From Actinomycetes bacterium (GTDB lineage: Bacteria; Actinomycetota; Acidimicrobiia; Acidimicrobiales; Bog-793): DNA of 7,899 nt. The notes below the pieces were generated by a model. That model made no database searches and was not told the DNA's origin. It worked only from the letters and a program-made list of their open reading frames with translations. Position 1 is the stretch's first letter. The number at the start of each line of letters is the position of its first letter. Below are positions 1-6,301 of this stretch, one piece after another. Both the position numbers and the translations under genes were made by a program. The stretch lies in assembly GCA_021823365.1 (NCBI GenBank), contig JAKAOD010000129.1, positions 1 through 7,899 on the forward strand, written 5' to 3'.

Positions 1-1029
1 TGCAGCTGTCAAGTCCTCGTCGACGAGATCCTCGTCGCCTTTCGTGAGCATCCTCACCAGCGCCTCAGCAAGCTCCCGAACGTCTGCAACCGCGAGGTTC
101 AGGCCCTTGGCACCCGTGGGTGGGACCACGTGGGCGGCGTCCCCCGCGAGGAACAGTCGCCCGTGTCGCATCGGCTCGACCACCGCACCATGCATTGTGG
201 TCACTGACCGTTCGAGTATGGGCCCCTCGGAGAGGGACCAGCCGTCCCCGGTCGCCAGCCGGTCTGCCAGCTCCTGCCAGATCAGCTCATCCGGCCAGCG
301 GTCGAGTGGCTCGCCCGGAGGCACCTGAAGGTAGAGGCGGCTGATCTGCGGGGTCCGCATCGAGTAGAGCGCGAACCCGCGTTCGCTCCGGCAATAGATC
401 AGCTCTTCGGTTGACGGCGGAGCCGCCGCGAGGATGCCGAGCCACGCATAGGGGTACTCCCGCACCTGCACCACGGACCGCCCCGCCACCGCAGTGCGCG
501 CGATGCCGTGAGCACCGTCACAGCCGGCGATCACCTGACAAGCCAGGGTCTTGGATTCGCCGTCGAGGGTGCGAAAATGGATGCGCGGGCCGCCGGTCGA
601 GCTGGCCTCTCCAGACCGATGGTCGAACCCCTCCAGGCCCGTCACCTCGGTGTCGAACCGCAGATCGCCGTCGACCGAGAGGCGCGCAGCGATGAGATCC
701 TTCACCACCTCCTGCTGGCCGTAGACCACCAGCGACCGTCCCCCGGCGAGATCCGTCAGAGGCATCCGATGACGCTCACCCGCGAATCGCAGCTCGATGC
801 CGTGATGAACCAGGCCCTCGCGCCGCATGCGCTCTCCGACACCACGCTCCACCAGCAGCTGCGCCGTGCTGTGCTCGAGAACCCCTGCCCTCACCCGTTG
901 CTCGACGTAGTCGCGGGAGCGACGCTCCAACACGACGGACTCGACTCCCTCCTGGGCGAGCAGATGGGAGAGCAACAGCCCCGCAGGCCCGGCACCGACG
1001 ATCCCAACCTGCGTCCGCAGCTGCTGCAC
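1..1029 (-). CDS. pobA: 4-hydroxybenzoate 3-monooxygenase (p-hydroxybenzoate hydroxylase), 3' end outside window
   Basis: Cytoplasmic class A flavoprotein monooxygenase that converts 4-hydroxybenzoate, NAD(P)H and O2 to protocatechuate, the entry to the beta-ketoadipate pathway. The visible 343 residues carry the FAD dinucleotide motif GIVGAGPAG (9-17), the CDG motif (170-172) and the second FAD motif GRLFLAGDAAH (290-300) followed by PPTGAKGLNLA. The residues that define PobA rather than a generic flavin hydroxylase are present: Arg45/Arg47 (family Arg42/44), Tyr212 (Tyr201), Ser223 and Arg225 (Ser212/Arg214), Arg231 (Arg220), Tyr233 (Tyr222) and Pro303 (Pro293). The family is about 390-395 residues long, so some 50 C-terminal residues, including the second active-site tyrosine, lie past the left edge. 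The GTG start is preceded by GGGAG at 1036-1040 and directly precedes the conserved N-terminus. It lies 105 bp downstream of livM on the same strand. Relative to the Pseudomonas enzyme as remembered, about nine extra residues sit near 137-146. Confidence 0.96.
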   Translation of the reverse strand, partial: MQQLRTQVGIVGAGPAGLLLSHLLAQEGVESVVLERRSRDYVEQRVRAGVLEHSTAQLLVERGVGERMRREGLVHHGIELRFAGERHRMPLTDLAGGRSLVVYGQQEVVKDLIAARLSVDGDLRFDTEVTGLEGFDHRSGEASSTGGPRIHFRTLDGESKTLACQVIAGCDGAHGIARTAVAGRSVVQVREYPYAWLGILAAAPPSTEELIYCRSERGFALYSMRTPQISRLYLQVPPGEPLDRWPDELIWQELADRLATGDGWSLSEGPILERSVTTMHGAVVEPMRHGRLFLAGDAAHVVPPTGAKGLNLAVADVRELAEALVRMLTKGDEDLVDEDLTAA

Positions 1030-1035
1030 GGCACT

Positions 1036-1040
1036 CTCCC
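1036..1040 (-). promoter_or_regulatory. Ribosome binding site of pobA
   Basis: GGGAG (part of GGGAGAG) lies 6 nt before the GTG at 1029. It supports this start over the in-frame upstream TTG at 1113, which is itself part of the putative -35 box. Confidence 0.65.
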
Positions 1041-1084
1041 ATCGCCAGCGTCCCCGTTCGGGCCCACACCCGACATCGGCACCG

Positions 1085-1113
1085 ACTTTGTCGAGGTCGC
1101 CAGACGTTGTCAA
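1085..1113 (-). promoter_or_regulatory. Candidate sigma70-like promoter for pobA
   Basis: A perfect TTGACA -35 box (1113-1108) is followed by a 17-bp spacer and CAAAGT (1090-1085), a -10 with three of six consensus bases. It lies in the 105-bp gap after livM, giving a predicted start near 1078 and a leader of about 50 nt. The weak -10 suggests a regulated promoter, or that pobA is mainly read through from the transporter operon. The -35 plus the next three bases (TTGACAACG) match the transporter promoter at 6292. Confidence 0.45.
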
Positions 1114-1134
1114 ACATCGCCGCGCGGCCGGAGA

Positions 1135-2268
1135 TCAGGAGCGGAGACGGCGCCTCCGAGCGCCCGCGCCGGACGCAGGCCGGTTCGAGCCCGCTGCGGC
1201 GCCACCATCGAGCAGCTGAGGCTGTGCCAACAGTTGCGGCGCTCCTTCGTGGAGCCGATAGCCGACGGGGAAGAGCTCGATTCCGGTCCGTTGGCGTATG
1301 GCACCCCACAACCCCCGGGGCGTCCAAATCGACACCAAGACCGCCACCGCCCCGAAGATGATGAGGTACCAGGCGCCCTCCTGCGCAAGGTTCTGCTGAA
1401 GGACGAAGAACAACACGGTCCCGAGAATGGGACCCTCGAGGGTGCCCATCCCGCCGATCATGCTGACGAAGATCATCTCCGCAGCCCACTGGACGCTGAA
1501 GATCGAGCTTGGCTGGACTTGGAGCTGGCTCACCGCCAGGATCGCGCCTGCCGCCCCGCACCCGAGGGCTGCCACGACGTAGACGATCCGGCGGGTCGTC
1601 ATCACCCGCGCGCCGGCGCTGCGTGCGCTCACCTCGTCGTCGCGCACCGCCGCCATGAGCAGGCCGAGAGGGCTTCGCAGCAAGCCGTACGCGATGCCCA
1701 GCGAGATCGTCACGACGGCGAGCGCGGCCCAGTAGGTGGTCTCGGCGAACGTGTGGGGGCTCATGCTCGACAACCCAGGCACCGGATGCCCGGTTCCGCC
1801 CCCGAGGGACGTGATGCTGCTGACGACGATCTGCGCGGTGTCCGCCACCACCCACGTCGCGATGGCGAAGTACCCGCCGCCGAGCCGGAACAAGAGCACC
1901 GAGACAGGGAGTGCGATCAACGCGGCGACGACAGCGGCGACCGGGATCGCAGCCACCGGATCGAAGCCGTTCATCGCCAGCACGAGCACTCCGTACCCGC
2001 CCAGCCCGACGAACGCCTGCTGCCCGATCGACACCATTCCTGCGTACCCGGCGAGGAGGTTCCACATCACGGCCATCGTCAGCAGCACGAAGAAGTTCAC
2101 GAGCAGGGTCGTGTCGGCTTCCGAGACGATCACCGGCATGAGCGCGAGCACGGCGAGCACCACGATGCCCGCCGCGCCGACGAGGGTCCCCGAGGCCCCG
2201 GCCCGCCGGACCTGCAAGGCACCGGACGCCGTGATCCTGCGGGTCGGTGCGCGCTGCTGCGTCGTCAC
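1135..2268 (-). CDS. livM: Branched-chain/aromatic-type ABC transporter permease LivM
   Basis: Integral membrane permease, one of the two pore subunits of the HAAT importer, pairing with LivH. The 377 residues contain a series of hydrophobic segments (the first near 27-48, then 55-75, 86-100, 105-127, 133-152, 180-197, 228-248, 264-290 and 300-316). They include family hallmarks: NLLAGYAGMVSIGQQAFVGLGGY (70-92, written as seen in parts: NLLAGYAGM then SIGQQAFVGLGGY), the cytoplasmic coupling loop SPLGLLMAAVRDDEVSARSAG in two pieces around 199-219, and GGMGTLEGP (272-280). The GTG start overlaps the livH stop as GTGA, with no strong SD, so translation is probably coupled. The protein ends in an Ala/Gly/Arg-rich tail of about 50 residues after the last membrane segment, longer than most LivM proteins (about 330 residues). 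The actual substrate cannot be read from the permease. Confidence 0.93.
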   Translation of the reverse strand: MTTQQRAPTRRITASGALQVRRAGASGTLVGAAGIVVLAVLALMPVIVSEADTTLLVNFFVLLTMAVMWNLLAGYAGMVSIGQQAFVGLGGYGVLVLAMNGFDPVAAIPVAAVVAALIALPVSVLLFRLGGGYFAIATWVVADTAQIVVSSITSLGGGTGHPVPGLSSMSPHTFAETTYWAALAVVTISLGIAYGLLRSPLGLLMAAVRDDEVSARSAGARVMTTRRIVYVVAALGCGAAGAILAVSQLQVQPSSIFSVQWAAEMIFVSMIGGMGTLEGPILGTVLFFVLQQNLAQEGAWYLIIFGAVAVLVSIWTPRGLWGAIRQRTGIELFPVGYRLHEGAPQLLAQPQLLDGGAAAGSNRPASGAGARRRRLRS

Positions 2269-3131
2269 GCCGTCCGCATCCCGAACAGGCCCCGAGGTCT
2301 GACTGCGAGCACGGCAAGGAAGACCAGGTTGCCCGCCAGGATCTGGTATGCGGGATTGATCTGAGCACCGATCTGCTGAGACACGCCGAGAACGACGCCA
2401 CCGACCAGGGTGCCCCAGACGTTCCCGATCCCGCCGATGACGACCGACTCGAAGGCGAACAGAAGCGTCGTCACTCCCGACGTCGGCACGAACTCGGTCA
2501 GCATCCCGTAGGAAAGCCCTGCCAGCGCGACGGTGGCGAAGGCGATGGCGGCGGCGATGCCGAACACGTGGCGGTAGTTGGCCCCCACGAGCTGCGCCGC
2601 CTCCCTGTCGTCTGCGACGGCGCGGACGAGGCGGCCCGTCGCGGTCCGCGAGAGGAAGAGCTGGATGCCGCCGAGCACCAGGATGGCTACCGCAAGCACG
2701 ATCACCGAGAAGTAGGAGATCGTGATCGTGCTGTTCAACGAGAAGGACTTCGTGATGAGTGTCCCGATTGTGATCGACTGACCGTTCGCGGAGAAGACCT
2801 CGAGCAGGACGTTCTCGATGATCACGGACATGCCGAACGCCACGAGAAGGGTGGTGAACGGGCTCCGGTCGAGGCTCGCCTGCAGCAGGGTGCGCTGGAC
2901 CACGTAGCCGCCGACGGCGAAGATCGGCACGACCACCACGAAGGCCCACACCATCGGCAGATGGGTCGAAGGGATGAGCGCGATCGCGACGTAGGCAGCG
3001 ATGATGGCCAGATCGCCGTGCGCCAGGTTGATGATCCCCATGACTCCGAACATCAACGAGAGCCCGCAGGCGAACAGGGCGTAGAAGCCGCCGGTTACGA
3101 TGCCCTGAACGATGGCGTTCGCCCACTCCAT
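2265..3131 (-). CDS. livH: Branched-chain/aromatic-type ABC transporter permease LivH
   Basis: Integral membrane permease subunit of the HAAT importer, partner of LivM. At 288 residues it has the normal length for LivH. Hallmarks seen are IINLAHGDLAIIAAY (33-47) after the first helix, the cytoplasmic coupling loop GRLVRAVADDREAAQLVGAN (166-185), and the C-terminal ESVVIGGIGNVWGTLVGG stretch (228-245) leading to the usual RPRGLFG end. About eight membrane segments can be traced. The ATG start is well supported by GGAGG at 3144-3140, 8 nt upstream; the SD overlaps the end of livF, whose stop is only 4 nt before this ATG. The gene ends by overlapping the livM start by 4 nt, so the two pore subunits are likely made in equal amounts. 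Confidence 0.95.
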   Translation of the reverse strand: MEWANAIVQGIVTGGFYALFACGLSLMFGVMGIINLAHGDLAIIAAYVAIALIPSTHLPMVWAFVVVVPIFAVGGYVVQRTLLQASLDRSPFTTLLVAFGMSVIIENVLLEVFSANGQSITIGTLITKSFSLNSTITISYFSVIVLAVAILVLGGIQLFLSRTATGRLVRAVADDREAAQLVGANYRHVFGIAAAIAFATVALAGLSYGMLTEFVPTSGVTTLLFAFESVVIGGIGNVWGTLVGGVVLGVSQQIGAQINPAYQILAGNLVFLAVLAVRPRGLFGMRTA

Positions 3132-3135
3132 CAGG

Positions 3136-3897
3136 TCAACCTCCGGGATCGGCCGCAGAAGCGCTCACTGGAAGCGCCCCAACGCCGAAGTACGCCTCTT
3201 CGATCTGCTCAGCCGTCACCTCGTCCGGACGCCCCGTGAGCGAGGTGCGGCCTTCCAGGAGGCAGTGCACATGGGAGGCAACCTGTCGTGCCTGGGCAAC
3301 GTCCTGTTCGACCAAGAGGATCGTGAGTCCTTCCGCCACGAGTGCCGGGAGGACCTCGTAGATGCGACGCACCACGATCGGCGCAAGACCGAGAGACAGC
3401 TCATCGAGGAGCAGCACGCGCGGGTTCGCGAGCAGTGCTCTGCAGATCGCGACGGCCTGCTGCTCGCCACCCGACAGCTGTGACGCGCGCTGCTTGCGAC
3501 GGTCGGGGATCCAGGGGAAGAGCTCGAAGACGCGTTTCATGTCGAACGTTCCTGGTCGCGCCTTGTGCATGCCGACGAGAAGGTTCTCTTCGACCGTGAG
3601 CGAAGGGAACAGCCGGCGTCCCTCCGGGACCAGGGCGACCCCCGCTGCAAGCCGCCGGTCGGGGGCCTCCCTCGTGATGTCTCGTCCGTCGAGGACGACA
3701 TGGCCGGACTTCGGTTCGTGCAGTCCTACGATCGTGCGCAGGAGGGTCGACTTCCCGGCACCGTTGGCGCCGATGATCGCGTACGTCTCGCCAGTCGCGA
3801 CCGCGAGGTCGATGCTGTCGAGCGCGCGTAACTGGCCGTGATAGACGGTCAGCCCCCGCACCTCGAGCAGCGGTGCAGAATCGGCCTTCTCGCTCAC
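3136..3897 (-). CDS. livF: ABC transporter ATP-binding protein LivF
   Basis: Cytoplasmic ATPase subunit that powers the HAAT importer together with LivG. The 253 residues contain Walker A GANGAGKST (43-51), the LivF-type region VPEGRRLFPSLTVEENL (90-106), an intact signature LSGGE (141-145), Walker B VLLLDE (161-166) with catalytic Glu166, and VEQ (196-198), where LivF proteins usually have Gln in place of the switch histidine. The GTG start overlaps the upstream livG stop as GTGA, implying coupled translation. The end YFGVGALP replaces the common YLG terminus and adds a short Ala/Ser tail. Next gene is livH after 4 nt. Confidence 0.95.
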   Translation of the reverse strand: MSEKADSAPLLEVRGLTVYHGQLRALDSIDLAVATGETYAIIGANGAGKSTLLRTIVGLHEPKSGHVVLDGRDITREAPDRRLAAGVALVPEGRRLFPSLTVEENLLVGMHKARPGTFDMKRVFELFPWIPDRRKQRASQLSGGEQQAVAICRALLANPRVLLLDELSLGLAPIVVRRIYEVLPALVAEGLTILLVEQDVAQARQVASHVHCLLEGRTSLTGRPDEVTAEQIEEAYFGVGALPVSASAADPGG

Positions 3898-4637
3898 CGA
3901 TGGATCACCGCGTCCTCTGCGACGTCGGTCCCCAGGTAGACCTCGCGCACCGCCGGATCGGAGAGCACGGCCACAGGCGCGCCGTCGGCCACGAGGCGGC
4001 CGCTCGCCAGGCAGACCAGACGATCGACGGTGTCGATCAGTGCGCGGACCACGTGCTCGATCCAGACGATCGCGACGCCTTCCGATCGGATGGACCGCAC
4101 CACGCCCATGAGCTCTGCAACCTCGAGGTCGGTGAGACCACCAGCCACCTCGTCGAGGAGCAACAGGCGGGGCCGCGTCGCAAGAGCCCTTGCCACCTCC
4201 AGGCGTTTGCGTCCGAGGAGCCCGAGCGTCTCCGCGGGGCGGTTCGCCAGGCTCTGGAGCCCGGTCCGGCCGAGAACGATCGCTGCGGCATGACGGCTTT
4301 CCCAACCCCGGAGGCGGGCGCCCTGCTGGGTGGCCATCAGGACGTTCTCGAACACCGTCATCCCTCCGAACGGCCGCGGCACCTGGTAGGTCCTCCCGAT
4401 ACCCATGCGGCAGCGAGCAGCAGGACCGAGGCGGTTCAATGTGGCCCCGTCGAGCAAGACGCGGCCCTCGTCGGGACGAACATCACCCGAGATGACGCCG
4501 AAGAGCGTCGTCTTCCCTGCACCGTTCGGTCCGACCATGCCGACGAGCTCACCCTCGTCGACGCGCAGAGACACTCGGTCGATGACGACCAGCTGCCCGT
4601 AACGCTTGGTGACCTCTTCGAGCTCCAGCAACACCAC
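3894..4637 (-). CDS. livG: ABC transporter ATP-binding protein LivG
   Basis: Cytoplasmic ATPase subunit partnering LivF. The 247 residues show Walker A GPNGAGKTT (36-44), Q-loop Gln85 in GRTYQVPRPF, Walker B LLLLDE (158-163) with Glu163, D-loop region AGGLT, switch His195 in WIEHVV, and the LivG-type C-terminal VYLGTDV. The ABC signature is unusual: LGLLGRKRLE (138-147) stands where LSYGQQRRLE is normal, so the signature serine and glycine are Gly and Leu. From memory a LivG subgroup with LTLAGRKRLE exists, and this looks like a variant of it. The start is the least certain in the operon: GTG GTG TTG in a row at 4637-4629, with no clear SD, 14 nt after the binding-protein stop. The gene ends overlapping livF. 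Confidence 0.92.
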   Translation of the reverse strand: MVLLELEEVTKRYGQLVVIDRVSLRVDEGELVGMVGPNGAGKTTLFGVISGDVRPDEGRVLLDGATLNRLGPAARCRMGIGRTYQVPRPFGGMTVFENVLMATQQGARLRGWESRHAAAIVLGRTGLQSLANRPAETLGLLGRKRLEVARALATRPRLLLLDEVAGGLTDLEVAELMGVVRSIRSEGVAIVWIEHVVRALIDTVDRLVCLASGRLVADGAPVAVLSDPAVREVYLGTDVAEDAVIHR

Positions 4638-4651
4638 GGGGTGCCGACTGG

Positions 4652-6061
4652 TCAGTAGGTGCCCGCCACGAGGCTGCCGGTGAGCTTGGTCTCCCTTGTC
4701 AGCGAGTTGTCGACCACTGCGGGCACCCAGGCGAACCTCTTGCCGAAGACCTCGAGGTCGGGCTTCCACTGGACGCCGACGGGGTTGATGATGCCGACAC
4801 CGGGCGCAGGACCCTTGGCGAAGTCGATGTTCCCGCACATCCCCGTGTAGTTGACCTTGTGCAGCGCGGCCGCGACCTCTCCATGGTCGTGAGGTGTGCC
4901 CACCGCGCTGAAGGCCTCGATGGCCACCTCGAAGAGCGAGTACGTCGACCCGAGCGACTGCCACCAGACGTTGCCGGTCGAGTGCTGCCACTGGGTCGCG
5001 AGCTCCCGTGCGGTCTCGCCGTCCAAGGAGGACTTGTGCGGCGTGAACGGCGTCCACCACGCGTCGGTCGCGATGTTGGTCGCAAGCTTGCCGAGCGCCT
5101 CCACTGTGGACGGGAAGAGGAGCACCTTCGCCACCGTCGCCAGGACGGGCCTGTAGTCTCGGGTGATCGCCTGCTTCCAGAACGTGTTGAATGTCGGAGG
5201 CAAGGGGCAGTTCTGGAAGAACGCGCAATTGTGCGACTTGAAGTTGGCGATCATGGACGAGTATGTCGTCGTCCCGTCGGTGAACGCCCCGCCTGTCACG
5301 AATTCGTACCCTGCGGCCTTGGCGAAAAGGGGGAACCCAGCCCGGAACGCGTTGCCGTCCGCGTCGTTCGGGTACATGCCGGCGAACACCTTGTCGGCGT
5401 GGGTCCTCTTCTGGATCCGCTCCCACATGGGCAGGAAGGTTCCGGCGAACTCCTTCATCCCGAAGAAGAACATCGTGCAGTACTCGAAGGACTTCGTGGG
5501 CTTCAACGGGTCCCCGCCGAGGCCCGCGTACCACGACTCCCAGGGGACGACCGTCGCGAGGCACGGGACGTGGTACTGCTCGGCAGCCGCAGCGACAGGG
5601 TTGGTCGTCTCGGGTGCACTCGAAACGAGGATGAGGTCGACCTTTGTGCTGAGGGCGAGCTGCTGGGCGACCTGGGCCGCACGGTTGGGTGTCGACTGGC
5701 TGTCGACGACCTTGATGCTGATCGCGTGGTGCTTTCCCCGGATCTGGATCCCTTTCGAGTACTGGGCAGTCCCTCGGACTTTGCCCAGGACGAAGGGGTC
5801 CGACTCCGAGAAGCCCGCGAGAGGACCGGTGCGGGGAGTGATATAGCCGATCTTGATCGTCGAGGACCCGGCGGCCGAGAGCCGGTTGGAACGCATGGAT
5901 CGGAGCTGCGCCGAGGAAGCCGACGCGGTCCCGGACGCGAGTCCTGCTCCTCCGAGTCCGAGCACGCCCGCCCCGAGCAGCTTGAGCACGCTGCGGCGGT
6001 CGAGCTCACCTACTCTCTCGACGTCAGTCGTGCCCGAAGTGTCGTCGTGCCGGTCTGCCAT
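4652..6061 (-). CDS. ABC transporter substrate-binding protein, HAAT family, Tat-exported
   Basis: Extracytoplasmic receptor that would capture the ligand and deliver it to LivH/LivM. The 469-residue protein starts with a Tat signal: a polar N-region, DRRSVLK (21-27, twin Arg 22-23), the hydrophobic core LLGAGVLGLGGAGLA and a likely cleavage after TASA (about residue 48). No lipobox cysteine is present. The mature part begins with IKIGYITPRTGPLAGF (69-84), the start of a Peripla_BP_6 type-I periplasmic-binding fold, and continues with PNRAAQVAQQL and SSAPETTNPVAAAAEQYHVP. Cysteines occur at 167, 195, 279, 285 and 409. The ATG at 6061 is chosen for its strong SD, AAGGGGG; longer in-frame starts (6082, 6475) lack one and would bury the signal. 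It is first in the operon, next to livG and four genes upstream of pobA. An aromatic acid ligand is inferred; a branched-chain amino acid or amide cannot be excluded. Confidence 0.9.
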   Translation of the reverse strand: MADRHDDTSGTTDVERVGELDRRSVLKLLGAGVLGLGGAGLASGTASASSAQLRSMRSNRLSAAGSSTIKIGYITPRTGPLAGFSESDPFVLGKVRGTAQYSKGIQIRGKHHAISIKVVDSQSTPNRAAQVAQQLALSTKVDLILVSSAPETTNPVAAAAEQYHVPCLATVVPWESWYAGLGGDPLKPTKSFEYCTMFFFGMKEFAGTFLPMWERIQKRTHADKVFAGMYPNDADGNAFRAGFPLFAKAAGYEFVTGGAFTDGTTTYSSMIANFKSHNCAFFQNCPLPPTFNTFWKQAITRDYRPVLATVAKVLLFPSTVEALGKLATNIATDAWWTPFTPHKSSLDGETARELATQWQHSTGNVWWQSLGSTYSLFEVAIEAFSAVGTPHDHGEVAAALHKVNYTGMCGNIDFAKGPAPGVGIINPVGVQWKPDLEVFGKRFAWVPAVVDNSLTRETKLTGSLVAGTY

Positions 6062-6065
6062 GTGT

Positions 6066-6072
6066 CCCCCTT
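6066..6072 (-). promoter_or_regulatory. Ribosome binding site of the substrate-binding protein gene
   Basis: AAGGGGG ends 4 nt before the ATG at 6061. It fixes the start there, so the Tat twin-arginine motif falls at residues 22-23, a usual distance from the N-terminus. Confidence 0.7.
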
Positions 6073-6239
6073 CGCTCAGCATCGCCCACCGTGCCGCACC
6101 GGGTACGACCTCGACCGGCCGGCTCGCCACGGGAGCGGACTTCCTGCCCCCCCCGGCACGATTGGTGGAGGTCTCGCCATCTGACGGTCTGCGGTGGCGC
6201 CCGACAAGTCGCCGCGCAGCGCTCGCCAGCCGAGAGCGG

Positions 6240-6255
6240 ATACGTATGGGTATGG
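6240..6255. promoter_or_regulatory. AT-rich palindrome and tandem hexamer at the predicted transcript start
   Basis: ATACGTAT (6240-6247) is a perfect 8-bp palindrome that overlaps a tandem GTATGG GTATGG (6244-6255, plus strand). It lies just after the predicted transcription start of the transporter operon (about 6257), where a repressor could act. The assignment as an operator is inference. Confidence 0.25.
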
Positions 6256-6263
6256 CGCGCCCG

Positions 6264-6292
6264 ATCCTCACAGAGGTCTTTGCCGTTGTCAA
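6264..6292 (-). promoter_or_regulatory. Sigma70-like promoter of the ABC transporter operon
   Basis: A perfect TTGACA -35 (6292-6287) is followed by a 17-bp spacer and GAGGAT (6269-6264), which resembles the TAGGAT-like -10 boxes common in actinobacteria. Transcription would start near 6257 and leave an untranslated leader of about 195 nt before the binding-protein gene. The 21-bp tandem repeats begin 9 nt upstream of the -35. Confidence 0.6.
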
Positions 6293-6301
6293 GAACAGCG
6301 G

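Noticed and set aside
508..2364. 618-codon open frame on the plus strand
   Set aside because: It runs antisense across pobA and livM, both of which have full family motifs. Its product is His/Arg/Pro-rich with no domain, typical of shadow frames in high-GC DNA.
6147..6154. Run of eight C
   Set aside because: A simple homopolymer in GC-rich leader DNA; it could be a phase-variable or error-prone site, but it is not in a supported gene.
6076..6180. 34-codon leader ORF upstream of the binding-protein gene, ending just before its SD
   Set aside because: No SD precedes its ATG, the peptide is Pro/Arg/Gly-rich without a run of a regulatory amino acid, and no alternative hairpins of an attenuator were seen.
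4859..6184. 441-codon open frame on the plus strand
   Set aside because: It is antisense to the binding-protein gene, with Arg/Glu-rich composition, no SD and no recognisable domain.
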